A DNA stretch of 11,717 nucleotides from an uncultured bacterium (GTDB lineage Bacteria; Hydrogenedentota; Hydrogenedentia; Hydrogenedentales; CAITNO01). Of the stretch, positions 5,847 to 11,669 are shown in pieces. The DNA lies in the NCBI GenBank assembly GCA_937923585.1, contig CALDSM010000627.1, forward strand, positions 1 to 11,717. The letters are read 5' to 3'. The translations under genes were made by a program, and so were the position numbers. The notes under the pieces are model-generated. The model saw nothing but the letters and a program-made list of their open reading frames with translations, was not told where the DNA came from and did not search any database. Position 1 is the stretch's first letter, and each line of letters starts with the position of its first letter.

Positions 5847-6620
5847 CTAGGATCGTTTCGCGCGGAGGTGCGCCCACTTCATGTCACCGTCGGTACACCA
5901 GCGAATTTTGCGCTCCCAGCGTGCCGCCAGGTACTCCCTGTCTTCCTGGTCCAGGCCGTCTTCCGGTTGACCGGCGCCTTTCCGAATATCGGCCACTTCC
6001 CGCTGCAAAACGGCAATGAAGGTGTCGGTCATATCCTGCGCCTGCACCTCTTGGAACCCCGCCGCCTTGATCCAGGAGCCGTAGACCTCAGGTTCTTCGA
6101 GATAGTATCCCGCGCCGTTCGCGTAGTTGATGAACTCGTCCGACAGCGGACCGGGGCCGCACGCATAATCACTTACGAAAAGGCGTCCCTGCGGGGCAAG
6201 CAGCCCGTACAGTGTCTGAAACAGTGCCAGTTTGTCTTTGATGTAAAGAAAGGCGTCGCGGCTGTAAACGAGGTCAAAAGAGGCAGCGGGAAGCTGCATG
6301 TCAAGGATGTCGCCCTCGATGAATTTGACGCCGTCGAGGCCGTATTCCGCGGCGCGTTGTGTCGCCATGGCCACCATTTGCGGCAGGATATCAACACCGG
6401 TGACCACGGCCCCATGGACGCGATTCATGTGAAACGCCGAACCGCCCAGTCCGCTGCCTACATCCAAGACACGGGTTCCCGGCCGAATATCGAGGGTGTA
6501 GCAGATTGTCCCGGTCGTTTCCAGTCCACCCGAACTCACGAAATCCGTGCCGAATATCCTTTCATACCGCCGGATATTGAGAGGGCTGTACTGCTCGGAT
6601 TCTTGAATGGACTTATGCAT
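5847..6620 (-). CDS. SAM-dependent methyltransferase of the phosphoethanolamine N-methyltransferase (PMT) type
   Basis: A 257-residue soluble class I methyltransferase. The closest family I recognise is the plant/nematode/Plasmodium phosphoethanolamine N-methyltransferase, which makes phosphocholine by N-methylation with SAM. Matches run in order: EQYSPLNIRRYERIFGTDFV (9-28), SSGGLETT (29-36), SAM motif I VLDVGSGLGGSAFHM (51-65), acidic GVDI (75-78), GDIL (103-106), FDLVYSRDAFLYI (115-127), motif G-RLFVSDY (145-152), AGFQEV (187-192), ARWERKIRW...GDMKWAHLRAKR (233-256). From memory of the P. falciparum enzyme, its catalytic Tyr19 corresponds to Tyr11 here, but His132 is replaced by Tyr126 and the phosphate-binding Arg179 by Ala170, while the surrounding tyrosines (152, 166, 172) remain. 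The acceptor may therefore differ. ATG 6620 has AGGAGA (minus strand, 6629-6634) eight bases upstream. It stands alone, with no neighbour on the same strand in a tight operon. Confidence 0.85.
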   Translation of the reverse strand: MHKSIQESEQYSPLNIRRYERIFGTDFVSSGGLETTGTICYTLDIRPGTRVLDVGSGLGGSAFHMNRVHGAVVTGVDILPQMVAMATQRAAEYGLDGVKFIEGDILDMQLPAASFDLVYSRDAFLYIKDKLALFQTLYGLLAPQGRLFVSDYACGPGPLSDEFINYANGAGYYLEEPEVYGSWIKAAGFQEVQAQDMTDTFIAVLQREVADIRKGAGQPEDGLDQEDREYLAARWERKIRWCTDGDMKWAHLRAKRS

Positions 6621-6673
6621 GAACCGTTTCTCCTGTCTTTATGGACCTGGTCCGGAACTGATGAACGGCTTGC

Positions 6674-6704
6674 ATGATATGACACGCCCCCCCGGTTTCA
6701 TCAA
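6674..6704 (-). promoter_or_regulatory. Weak promoter candidate for the methyltransferase
   Basis: Minus-strand TATCAT (6674-6679, five of six) has TTGATG (6699-6704, four of six) upstream, but with a long 19-base spacer. The leader to ATG 6620 would be about 47 bases. Confidence 0.3.
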
Positions 6705-6880
6705 GTGCGCGAAGTGAGGGCAAAGACATCTGAATCGAGCGCCCTTGGGTTAACTGAGCCCCCTGGTGAGCATCCTGGCGAATGTGGGGGCCGTTATGCC
6801 GGCTGTGCCTTTCAGACGATTACAGACGGCGTATGACCGGTTGATTCTTGGGACCCCGTTGAACGGGCATTGGGTCGCAT

Positions 6881-7078
6881 TCAGCGTGTCTTTTCGTCCG
6901 CCTCTTCCCGGACTTGACGCGCATGGGTGGCCACTTGTTCACAGAGAGCCACCCACGCATTGTCACTCATGGAATCGTATGCGCCAGAATCAATGGCATG
7001 GTTGCAGAAAGCCTGCTCTTCCCGGACGGAAGTGTCCCGGTCAACTCTGTTTAATGGATCATCTTGTGGTGTTTTCAC
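6881..7078 (-). CDS. Small hypothetical protein (65 aa), possibly leaderless
   Basis: The frame starts with GTG 7076-7078 and encodes MKTPQDDPLNRVDRDTSVRE, followed by a hydrophilic, acidic stretch and a C-terminal helix-like part rich in Ala, Val, Glu and Arg (WVALCEQVATHARQVREEAD). I do not recognise the family. It has no signal peptide or membrane segment and two cysteines. Its support is its promoter: minus-strand TGATATAAT (7084-7092) is a perfect extended -10, and the expected start of transcription falls on or next to the GTG, with no ribosome binding site. Composition looks coding but the length is short, so it remains tentative. Its downstream neighbour, the methyltransferase, is 260 bases away. 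Confidence 0.42.
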   Translation of the reverse strand: MKTPQDDPLNRVDRDTSVREEQAFCNHAIDSGAYDSMSDNAWVALCEQVATHARQVREEADEKTR

Positions 7079-7083
7079 ACGGC

Positions 7084-7092
7084 ATTATATCA
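7084..7092 (-). promoter_or_regulatory. Extended -10 promoter of the small GTG ORF
   Basis: Minus-strand TGATATAAT combines the TGn extension with a perfect TATAAT. No good -35 is visible, which is usual for extended -10 promoters. Predicted transcription start is about 7076-7078, the GTG start codon itself. Confidence 0.5.
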
Positions 7093-7207
7093 CGTTCACT
7101 CTTTCAGATATACAGGTTGGTTTGGGAAAGCATATTGGCACCGGCATCACCAAGGCGCCAGGATGCGGCAACCATTTCCACCCTTGCGCCGATTCTGCGC
7201 TGAGAAT

Positions 7208-7317
7208 GCCCCGTTCGGTTGACTTTTCAGGCCGACATGGGGCAATCTGCCGCGCGCGGCGGTGGTTGCTTCTTGCGGGGAGGAAGTTGGGCGGCGGTCA
7301 GCCCTATGGATTGCCCC
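7208..7317 (+). other. Foldable intergenic element with two competing pairings
   Basis: GGGGCAATC (7239-7247) is perfectly complementary to GATTGCCCC (7309-7317). Its first five bases, GGGGC (7239-7243), can instead pair with GCCCC (7208-7212), supported by TCGG/CCGA (7215-7218/7232-7235). Inside the larger loop, GCTTCTT/AGGAAGT and CCGCGCGCGG can form smaller stems. Mutually exclusive pairings are typical of regulatory leaders, but GC-rich DNA produces such matches by chance. No promoter feeding it was identified. Confidence 0.3.
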
Positions 7318-7327
7318 CCGCCTTAAC

Positions 7328-7362
7328 TGGTATCATGCGGTTGTCGCCACGAAGACGTGGCG
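7328..7362 (+). promoter_or_regulatory. Extended -10 promoter and 5' hairpin ahead of the TTG-started small gene
   Basis: TGGTATCAT (7328-7336) is an extended -10 with five of six matches. Immediately after the expected start (about 7343) comes a perfect 7-bp hairpin, CGCCACG-AAGA-CGTGGCG (7345-7362), which would cap the mRNA 5' end. A second small hairpin, GTGGG-ACAA-CCCAC (7460-7473), ends one base before the Shine-Dalgarno sequence. Confidence 0.4.
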
Positions 7363-7488
7363 CTGAACCATGCGCAAGTGCAAGCCCCTTCCTTACTGCG
7401 GTCCATGTCTTCAATAGGCGGGCTGGAAGGATACGGTTTACGTTGCCATAAGCCGGCATGTGGGACAACCCACGAAGGAGGCAGGACA

Positions 7489-7674
7489 TTGCAGAAACCC
7501 CATTATGGATTTGAAAAACGCCAGAAAGAAGTGGCGAAACAGAAGAAGAAAGAAGAAAAAAGACAGCGCAGACTGAACAAGAACGCTGCGCACCCTGAAG
7601 AATCCGGAGAAATTTCTTCGGATGATGCGACACCCGAATCAACGCCAGCCCCGGACGAGCCCTCCGATAAGTAA
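7489..7674 (+). CDS. Small Lys/Glu-rich conserved-type protein (61 aa), TTG start
   Basis: The frame begins at TTG 7489 with a strong AAGGAGG at 7475-7481 and a 7-base spacer; longer in-frame starts have no such site. The protein reads QKPHYGFEKRQKEVAKQKKK then EEKRQRRLNKN, a highly basic, helical, coiled-coil-like N-terminal half, followed by an acidic, disordered Ser/Asp/Glu/Pro tail (EESGEISSDDATPE...DEPSDK). The KPxYxFEKRxKExxKxKKxEEKRxRK pattern is one I associate with small uncharacterised proteins in several phyla; the function is unknown. The opposite charges of the two halves suggest binding to nucleic acid or a charged partner, but that is inference. The next gene begins 171 bases downstream on the same strand. 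Confidence 0.72.
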   Translation: MQKPHYGFEKRQKEVAKQKKKEEKRQRRLNKNAAHPEESGEISSDDATPESTPAPDEPSDK

Positions 7675-7845
7675 TTGCCGCCAAACAGGGGCCTCCCACC
7701 GCACACCGCTGAATCGCCACATCAGAAAATCCAGAAATGCCCGGTTGAAAACTGCCTGCCGGTCACACCCGCACACCGACCGGCGCCGCGCCATTATTGC
7801 AGGGTAGACGGCCCCTGCCGGCACAGACACCGAACCGGAGACATT

Positions 7846-8505
7846 GTGAATCCTCCAAAAAAAGTGTTTACGCGCTCCCAGCGGCTTATTCTCAACATTG
7901 TTCCCCCGCTGGCCGTTGGCATTATGAAATCCCTGTTATGGACCTGCAAGTGGGATGTGCGGGGGCAAAAACACTGGGAAGCCGCCTTGTCGGCGCATGG
8001 CCGGGTCATCATTGCCATCTGGCATGAATCTATGGCGATGGCTGCTTATTATTTTCGGGGTGCGGGTTTCTGCACGATTGCCAGCCAGAGTTTTGACGGT
8101 GAAGTTGGCACCCGCATAGTCAACCGATTTGGACACTCCGCCGTGCGCGGTTCGTCTTCCCGGGGCGGTTCTGCGGCCTTAAAGGGCCTTGGCGACGTGC
8201 TCAACCAAGGACGAACGGTTGGATTTACGCTCGACGGACCGCGTGGACCGCGCCGCCTGGCGAAACCGGGCATTGGCATTCTTTCGGCGCGCACCCAAAC
8301 CCATGTGATCCCCATCGCCTTTGCAGTCCAACCGGCGCACCACCTCCGGTCATGGGACAAGTTTCCCCTGCCCATGCCCTTTGCCCGCATTACGGTGCTT
8401 TTTGGTCCGGCACTGCTCCCGCCCAAGAACGACTCCGCTGCCTGCGTCGAGACCCTGCGACAAGAGACAGAATCCGCCCTGAACGGCCTTCATAATCGAA
8501 TCTAG
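7846..8505 (+). CDS. DUF374 lysophospholipid-acyltransferase-like protein
   Basis: A 219-residue protein of the DUF374 branch of the glycerolipid acyltransferase-like superfamily, probably an acyl transfer enzyme at the inner face of the cytoplasmic membrane acting on a lipid or lipid A-related acceptor; the exact substrate is not known for this branch. Visible motifs: a hydrophobic N-terminal segment (LILNIVPPLAVGIMKSLLW, 14-32), IAIWHESM (57-63) with His60 as candidate catalytic residue of the HxxxxD-like motif, although the Asp is lacking as is usual in DUF374, then SFDGEVGTRIVNRFG (82-96), RGSSSRGGSAALKGL (101-115), TLDGPRGPRRLAKPGI (128-143) and SWDKFPLPMPFARI (169-182). GTG 7846 was chosen because GGAG (7837-7840) lies five bases upstream and the family begins here; the open frame extends further upstream without a start site. 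Length is normal for the family. TAG stop. Confidence 0.88.
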   Translation: MNPPKKVFTRSQRLILNIVPPLAVGIMKSLLWTCKWDVRGQKHWEAALSAHGRVIIAIWHESMAMAAYYFRGAGFCTIASQSFDGEVGTRIVNRFGHSAVRGSSSRGGSAALKGLGDVLNQGRTVGFTLDGPRGPRRLAKPGIGILSARTQTHVIPIAFAVQPAHHLRSWDKFPLPMPFARITVLFGPALLPPKNDSAACVETLRQETESALNGLHNRI

Positions 8506-8516
8506 CCTCCGACGCC

Positions 8517-8537
8517 TGTCCAGTTGTATTCTGGACA
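8517..8537. other. 7-bp inverted repeat after the DUF374 gene
   Basis: TGTCCAG (8517-8523) pairs with CTGGACA (8531-8537) around a 7-base loop, 12 bases after the DUF374 stop. There is no T tract, so it could be an RNA 3'-end stabiliser or an operator for the next promoter (8586-8614). Confidence 0.3.
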
Positions 8538-8585
8538 ACCCTTGGAGCCGCCACCACCGGTCTGACGCTTCAGATTTTCCCCAAA

Positions 8586-8614
8586 TTGCGACCTGTGGCA
8601 ATAATGCATATAAT
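8586..8614 (+). promoter_or_regulatory. Promoter of the PAS membrane protein gene
   Basis: TTGCGA (8586-8591, four of six) and a perfect TATAAT (8609-8614) are separated by exactly 17 bases. Transcription from about 8621 gives a 67-base leader and rules out a start codon upstream of 8621. Confidence 0.6.
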
Positions 8615-8626
8615 GACCAAACGCAG

Positions 8627-8655
8627 GCATCACCGATGCTGCAATGCTTTGCAGC
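8627..8655 (+). promoter_or_regulatory. Two overlapping hairpins in the PAS mRNA leader
   Basis: GCATC/GATGC (8627-8631/8635-8639) and GCTGCAA/TTGCAGC (8638-8644/8649-8655, loop TGCT) share bases 8638-8639, so the full forms of the two stems exclude each other. They lie between the promoter and the Shine-Dalgarno AGGA at 8677-8680. Confidence 0.35.
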
Positions 8656-8687
8656 CTTGGCCGCCGGACCGAACCCAGGACTTGGAA

Positions 8688-9560
8688 ATGAACACACGCC
8701 ATCCCCATGAGAGGCATGAAAGCGCCGAACGGCTCCACCTCGCCGTGTCGTTCACCATTGCCTGGCTTGTCTTCGCTGTCATCGTTCCCTCCTTTGTGAT
8801 GGGCGTGATGGAGCGGCACGTCCGGTGGCTGGAGTATCTCACCGGATTCGTCGGTACCTTCTTCGTGGGCGGGTGCATGGTCAATCTTCTGGTCCTGGTG
8901 CGCAGGGAACGACGGCTCGTCCAAGTGGTGCTTGCCGGCGTTATGGCAATGGTCATCTCGATTTCCTTCGGTATTGTGCGTTCCATCGGCTTCTTCGGAG
9001 CCATGGTCTCGGGCGACGCAAAACATCTGCTTCGCCAGTTCGAGGTCGCATTAAACGGACTGGCGTTTATCGCCTTTATGTACGCCTTCTTCCATGCGGT
9101 AATTGACCTGCTGGACACGCGCCAGATCCTGCTGAACCAGCAGGCACGCCTGTTCCGCGACATAGAGAGCCGGACGATCACCGAAAAGGTGGGCAGGATG
9201 GTTTTGCCCAAGGCCTTGGACGGGTTACTGGCCATCGATTCACAGGGACGGATTCTTGATGTGGATGACGCGTGCTGCCGCCTTTGCGGGTGTGCGCGTG
9301 AAGAACTCCTGGGGATGGGCATTCAGGATTTGGACACGCCGGGGGCTCGGGACGGCATTATCGCGCTGGTCCAAAGGGCTGGGACCGGGGGAGAGGACCA
9401 TTTCGAGACCTGCCTTCGACGCAAGGATGGAGCCATTGTGGGGCTTGACGTGACCGTGATCCGGACACCCTCCGACGGCGGCAGGCAGTACCTGTTTCTG
9501 CGCGATATCTCCGAATGCAAGCGCGGGGATGCCGGTCTCAACGGCAGGACGGGTGCCTAA
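8688..9560 (+). CDS. Four-helix membrane protein with a single PAS domain and no output domain
   Basis: A 290-residue sensor-like protein. Four hydrophobic segments occur at about 16-39, 48-71, 77-104 and 119-142, forming a membrane module with short loops. A likely signalling helix follows (143-167, LLDTRQILLNQQARLFRDIE), then a PAS domain from about 170 to 278: LPKALDGLLAIDSQGRILDV, CCRLCGCAREELLGM, ETCLRRKDGAIVGLDVTVIR and the closing YLFLRDISECKRG. The domain may bind a small ligand or cofactor in the cytoplasm. The reading frame ends 12 residues after the PAS domain, where related proteins usually continue into a histidine kinase or GGDEF domain; here nothing follows except a convergent gene. 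It may be a truncated sensor kinase or a genuine stand-alone sensor. ATG 8688 has AGGA at 8677-8680, seven bases upstream, and a promoter just before it. Confidence 0.82.
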   Translation: MNTRHPHERHESAERLHLAVSFTIAWLVFAVIVPSFVMGVMERHVRWLEYLTGFVGTFFVGGCMVNLLVLVRRERRLVQVVLAGVMAMVISISFGIVRSIGFFGAMVSGDAKHLLRQFEVALNGLAFIAFMYAFFHAVIDLLDTRQILLNQQARLFRDIESRTITEKVGRMVLPKALDGLLAIDSQGRILDVDDACCRLCGCAREELLGMGIQDLDTPGARDGIIALVQRAGTGGEDHFETCLRRKDGAIVGLDVTVIRTPSDGGRQYLFLRDISECKRGDAGLNGRTGA

Positions 9561-9583
9561 ATGCAGGGCGGTGTCATCCGGTC

Positions 9584-10462
9584 TTAACCCAGTTGTTTCT
9601 CAATCCATTGGCGGTTGCGGACGGCCGAATCGAAGGGGTTTCTGTCTTCCGGTTCATCTTCCCAGGAATACCAGCCGGTGTAGCCGGTCGCTTTGAGTGT
9701 TGCGATGCAATCCGCCACCCGGGCAACGCCTTCGCCCAGCAGACAGGTCTGGTGGGCACCGACAGCCTTGACATCCTTAATGTGGGTGTGGCGGACGAGC
9801 GGGCCGCAAGTGCGGATGATGTCAGGGCCGGAGACGCCCTGGGTGCCGAGCCATCCGGTGTCAATGCAAACCCCCAGCCAGTCATTGCCGCCGCCAACGA
9901 TCTTGAGCAACTCCTCAGCAGTCTTCTGCGGATGGTTTTCGATGTTGAAGCGCACGCCCATCTCCTTGCACAACGCAGTGGCCTGTTCAGGTGTGTTTTC
10001 GCCGATCCACCCATTGATCTGCGGAATGCCAAGCCATTGGCAAATTTCAAGAGTCTTGCGGCTGAGTTGGCCGCCGTAGCCGACGGCCTGGAGGCCGTGG
10101 TCGTCCATGATGGACTTCCAGATGGCGCCACGTTCGCGATTCATCACTTCCGGCGCGGCGTGGGCTTCCCAAAGTTCCACCGCTTGGAATCCGTGGGCAG
10201 CGATTTCTTGGCAGATGGAACGCCAGGCGGCCTCATCCGTCGCGGCGACGGTCTTCTTGTGCTGGTCGCCCCAGTGGGCCAATTCGAACCGGTAGCCCGT
10301 GACCTGCGCAACGAGGTTTGCGGTGACGAAAGAAATCTTCTTGCCGCCCGCCGCGTGGTCCTTCAGATGCGAACAGCCGAGCGGGACCGCGGACAGGGCC
10401 GCGCCGGTGGTGACCGTTGCGGCGAGGAAGCGGCGGCGGGAACAGTTCTTTCTTTCATTCAT
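9584..10462 (-). CDS. Tat-exported xylose-isomerase-like TIM barrel protein (sugar phosphate isomerase/epimerase family)
   Basis: A 292-residue protein of the AP-endonuclease-2/xylose-isomerase-like TIM barrel superfamily, probably isomerising or epimerising a sugar or inositol derivative outside the cytoplasm. The N-terminus MNERKNCSRRRFLAATVTTG holds a twin-arginine motif (SRRRFLA, residues 8-14) and a hydrophobic stretch ending at LGCS (28-31), which could be a lipobox-like cleavage site although it is not a canonical one. Candidate metal ligands follow the family order: Glu96 in VELWEAH, Glu175 in FNIENHP, Asp201 in CIDTGW, His227 in HTHIKD and Glu268 or Glu270 in WEDEP. ATG 10462 was chosen for the Tat signal and the AGGA seven bases upstream; the open frame continues upstream without meaning. 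It lies 234 bases downstream of the Gfo/Idh/MocA gene on the same strand, a frequent pairing in sugar catabolism. It converges with the PAS gene with 23 bases between them. Confidence 0.87.
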   Translation of the reverse strand: MNERKNCSRRRFLAATVTTGAALSAVPLGCSHLKDHAAGGKKISFVTANLVAQVTGYRFELAHWGDQHKKTVAATDEAAWRSICQEIAAHGFQAVELWEAHAAPEVMNRERGAIWKSIMDDHGLQAVGYGGQLSRKTLEICQWLGIPQINGWIGENTPEQATALCKEMGVRFNIENHPQKTAEELLKIVGGGNDWLGVCIDTGWLGTQGVSGPDIIRTCGPLVRHTHIKDVKAVGAHQTCLLGEGVARVADCIATLKATGYTGWYSWEDEPEDRNPFDSAVRNRQWIEKQLG

Positions 10463-10495
10463 GGTCCTGTCCTTTCCGTGAGAGTTGCGGTGTGA

Positions 10496-10508
10496 CCGGT
10501 GCCACCGG
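10496..10508. promoter_or_regulatory. 13-bp palindrome upstream of the TIM barrel gene
   Basis: CCGGTG-C-CACCGG is perfectly symmetric and lies 33 bases upstream of ATG 10462, a position fitting an operator or leader hairpin. High GC makes chance palindromes more likely. Confidence 0.3.
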
Positions 10509-10596
10509 CCGGGGAAAAAGTCTCCGCGACCTGCAGCCGCTGGAACCGACAAACACCGGAACAGCGGCACGATGGATTCCAAACTTCATGCCATAC

Positions 10597-10621
10597 GGTT
10601 GGCACGAAAATAAGGCCAACC
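10597..10621. promoter_or_regulatory. 25-bp inverted repeat in the Gfo/Idh - TIM barrel gap
   Basis: GGTTGGC (10597-10603) is perfectly complementary to GCCAACC (10615-10621) across an AT-rich 11-base centre. It is the most AT-rich part of the gap. It could be a regulator binding site for the TIM barrel gene or an RNA hairpin between the two coding regions. No clear promoter was found beside it. Confidence 0.4.
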
Positions 10622-10696
10622 ACAAACGCACAAAGGAAGAGGCGCCGCGGGCGGCCGAAGCGGGCCCGTTTTCATCCTGCATCCCGCACCGGGCAC

Positions 10697-11669
10697 TCAG
10701 ACACTCCAGGGGCTGCGGTAGTCGCGGGTCAGCCATTTGGGGTCGCCGCCGCCTTTGGCGAAGCGCATCTTCTTGGGATTCCACTTGATGACCGCGTGGT
10801 TGTAGTACGCCTGGTTGAGTAGGTGGCAGCAAATGGCGCTGCGGCCGCCGACTATCTCGTTTGTAATGGGCTTCTTGCGCGATTCCACGCATTCGAGGAA
10901 GTCCTTGATGTGGTCTCCGCTCTCGTAGAGCCTGACCTTGGCGTCTTTGAGGAACTCCTTCTGCACGAAGTTCAGGGCGGAACTGAGCGAACCGCCGTCC
11001 TCGCGCCGGGTAAATCCGGCAATCTTCTTGCCCTTGAGCCAGAACTCGAACTGGCCGCGGTTCACCTTGACCTCGCCGTCCTCGCCAAAGAAATCCGCGC
11101 CAAAGCCATTGGTGTGGATGACTCGGACGCCGTTGGCATAGTGGAGCACGGCGCCGTTCTTCGCCTTCGGGTCGTCGGGCGGATGCACCCCCTCAGGACC
11201 GCTCTCGTCCATGCCAAGCCCCCATTGGGCGATGTCCACGTGGTGGGCGCCCCAGTCACAGACCATGCCCCCGCCGTACTCCTTGTAGTTGCGCCAGTCA
11301 GGATAATGGTCATGGACACCCCGCGGACTGAGCACCGAACTGTAGGGGCGCATTGGGCCGGGACCGATCCACAAGTTCCAGTCCAGCCCGGGCTCCATCT
11401 CCTCCTCGGGCAGATCGCAGGGAATTCCCGGAGGGCCGAAACTGCATTCCACGCGATCTATTCTGCCAATGGCGCCGTTGCGCACGAGTTCGCAGGCCAC
11501 CCGGAATTCCTCCATGGAACGCTGCATGGAACCGGTCTGCAGGACCCGTTTGTGTTTCTTGACCGCATTCATCACGGCGAGCGCCTCGTGGATGTTGTGG
11601 GTCAGGGGTTTCTCGCAGTAGACGTCCTTGCCGCTTTCCAGGGCCGCGAGTGTCGGAATTGCGTGCCAG
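10697..11669 (-). CDS. Gfo/Idh/MocA family oxidoreductase (N-terminus missing)
   Basis: NAD(P)-dependent oxidoreductase acting on a sugar, sugar acid or inositol derivative. About 324 residues remain. The Rossmann part begins at WHAIPTLAALESGKDVYCEK, with the family EKP motif whose Lys is the usual catalytic or substrate-binding residue. The C-terminal alpha/beta domain shows GLDWNLWIGPGP, HYPDWRNYKEYGGGMVCDWG, AHHVDIAQW and the end WLTRDYRSPWSV, a form common in Tat-exported members from Planctomycetes-like bacteria. The first 80-120 residues, with the GxGxxG nucleotide-binding loop and any Tat signal, are off the contig. The apparent start peptide MCSSDL is adapter translation. TGA stop at 10697-10699. 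A GC-rich partial hairpin follows on the minus strand without a T tract, so read-through to the TIM barrel gene is possible. Confidence 0.9.

Noticed and set aside
5571..6677. 368-codon plus-strand frame
   Set aside because: It starts inside the tRNA and runs antisense through the methyltransferase; no domain is visible.
6766..7203. 145-codon plus-strand frame opposite the small GTG ORF
   Set aside because: No ribosome binding site, no domain, and the composition resembles a shadow frame; the minus-strand ORF has promoter support.
9515..10495. 326-codon plus-strand frame, and the similar plus-strand frame at 10823-11692
   Set aside because: Both are antisense to the TIM barrel and Gfo/Idh/MocA genes, whose motifs are clear; the second also ends in adapter.
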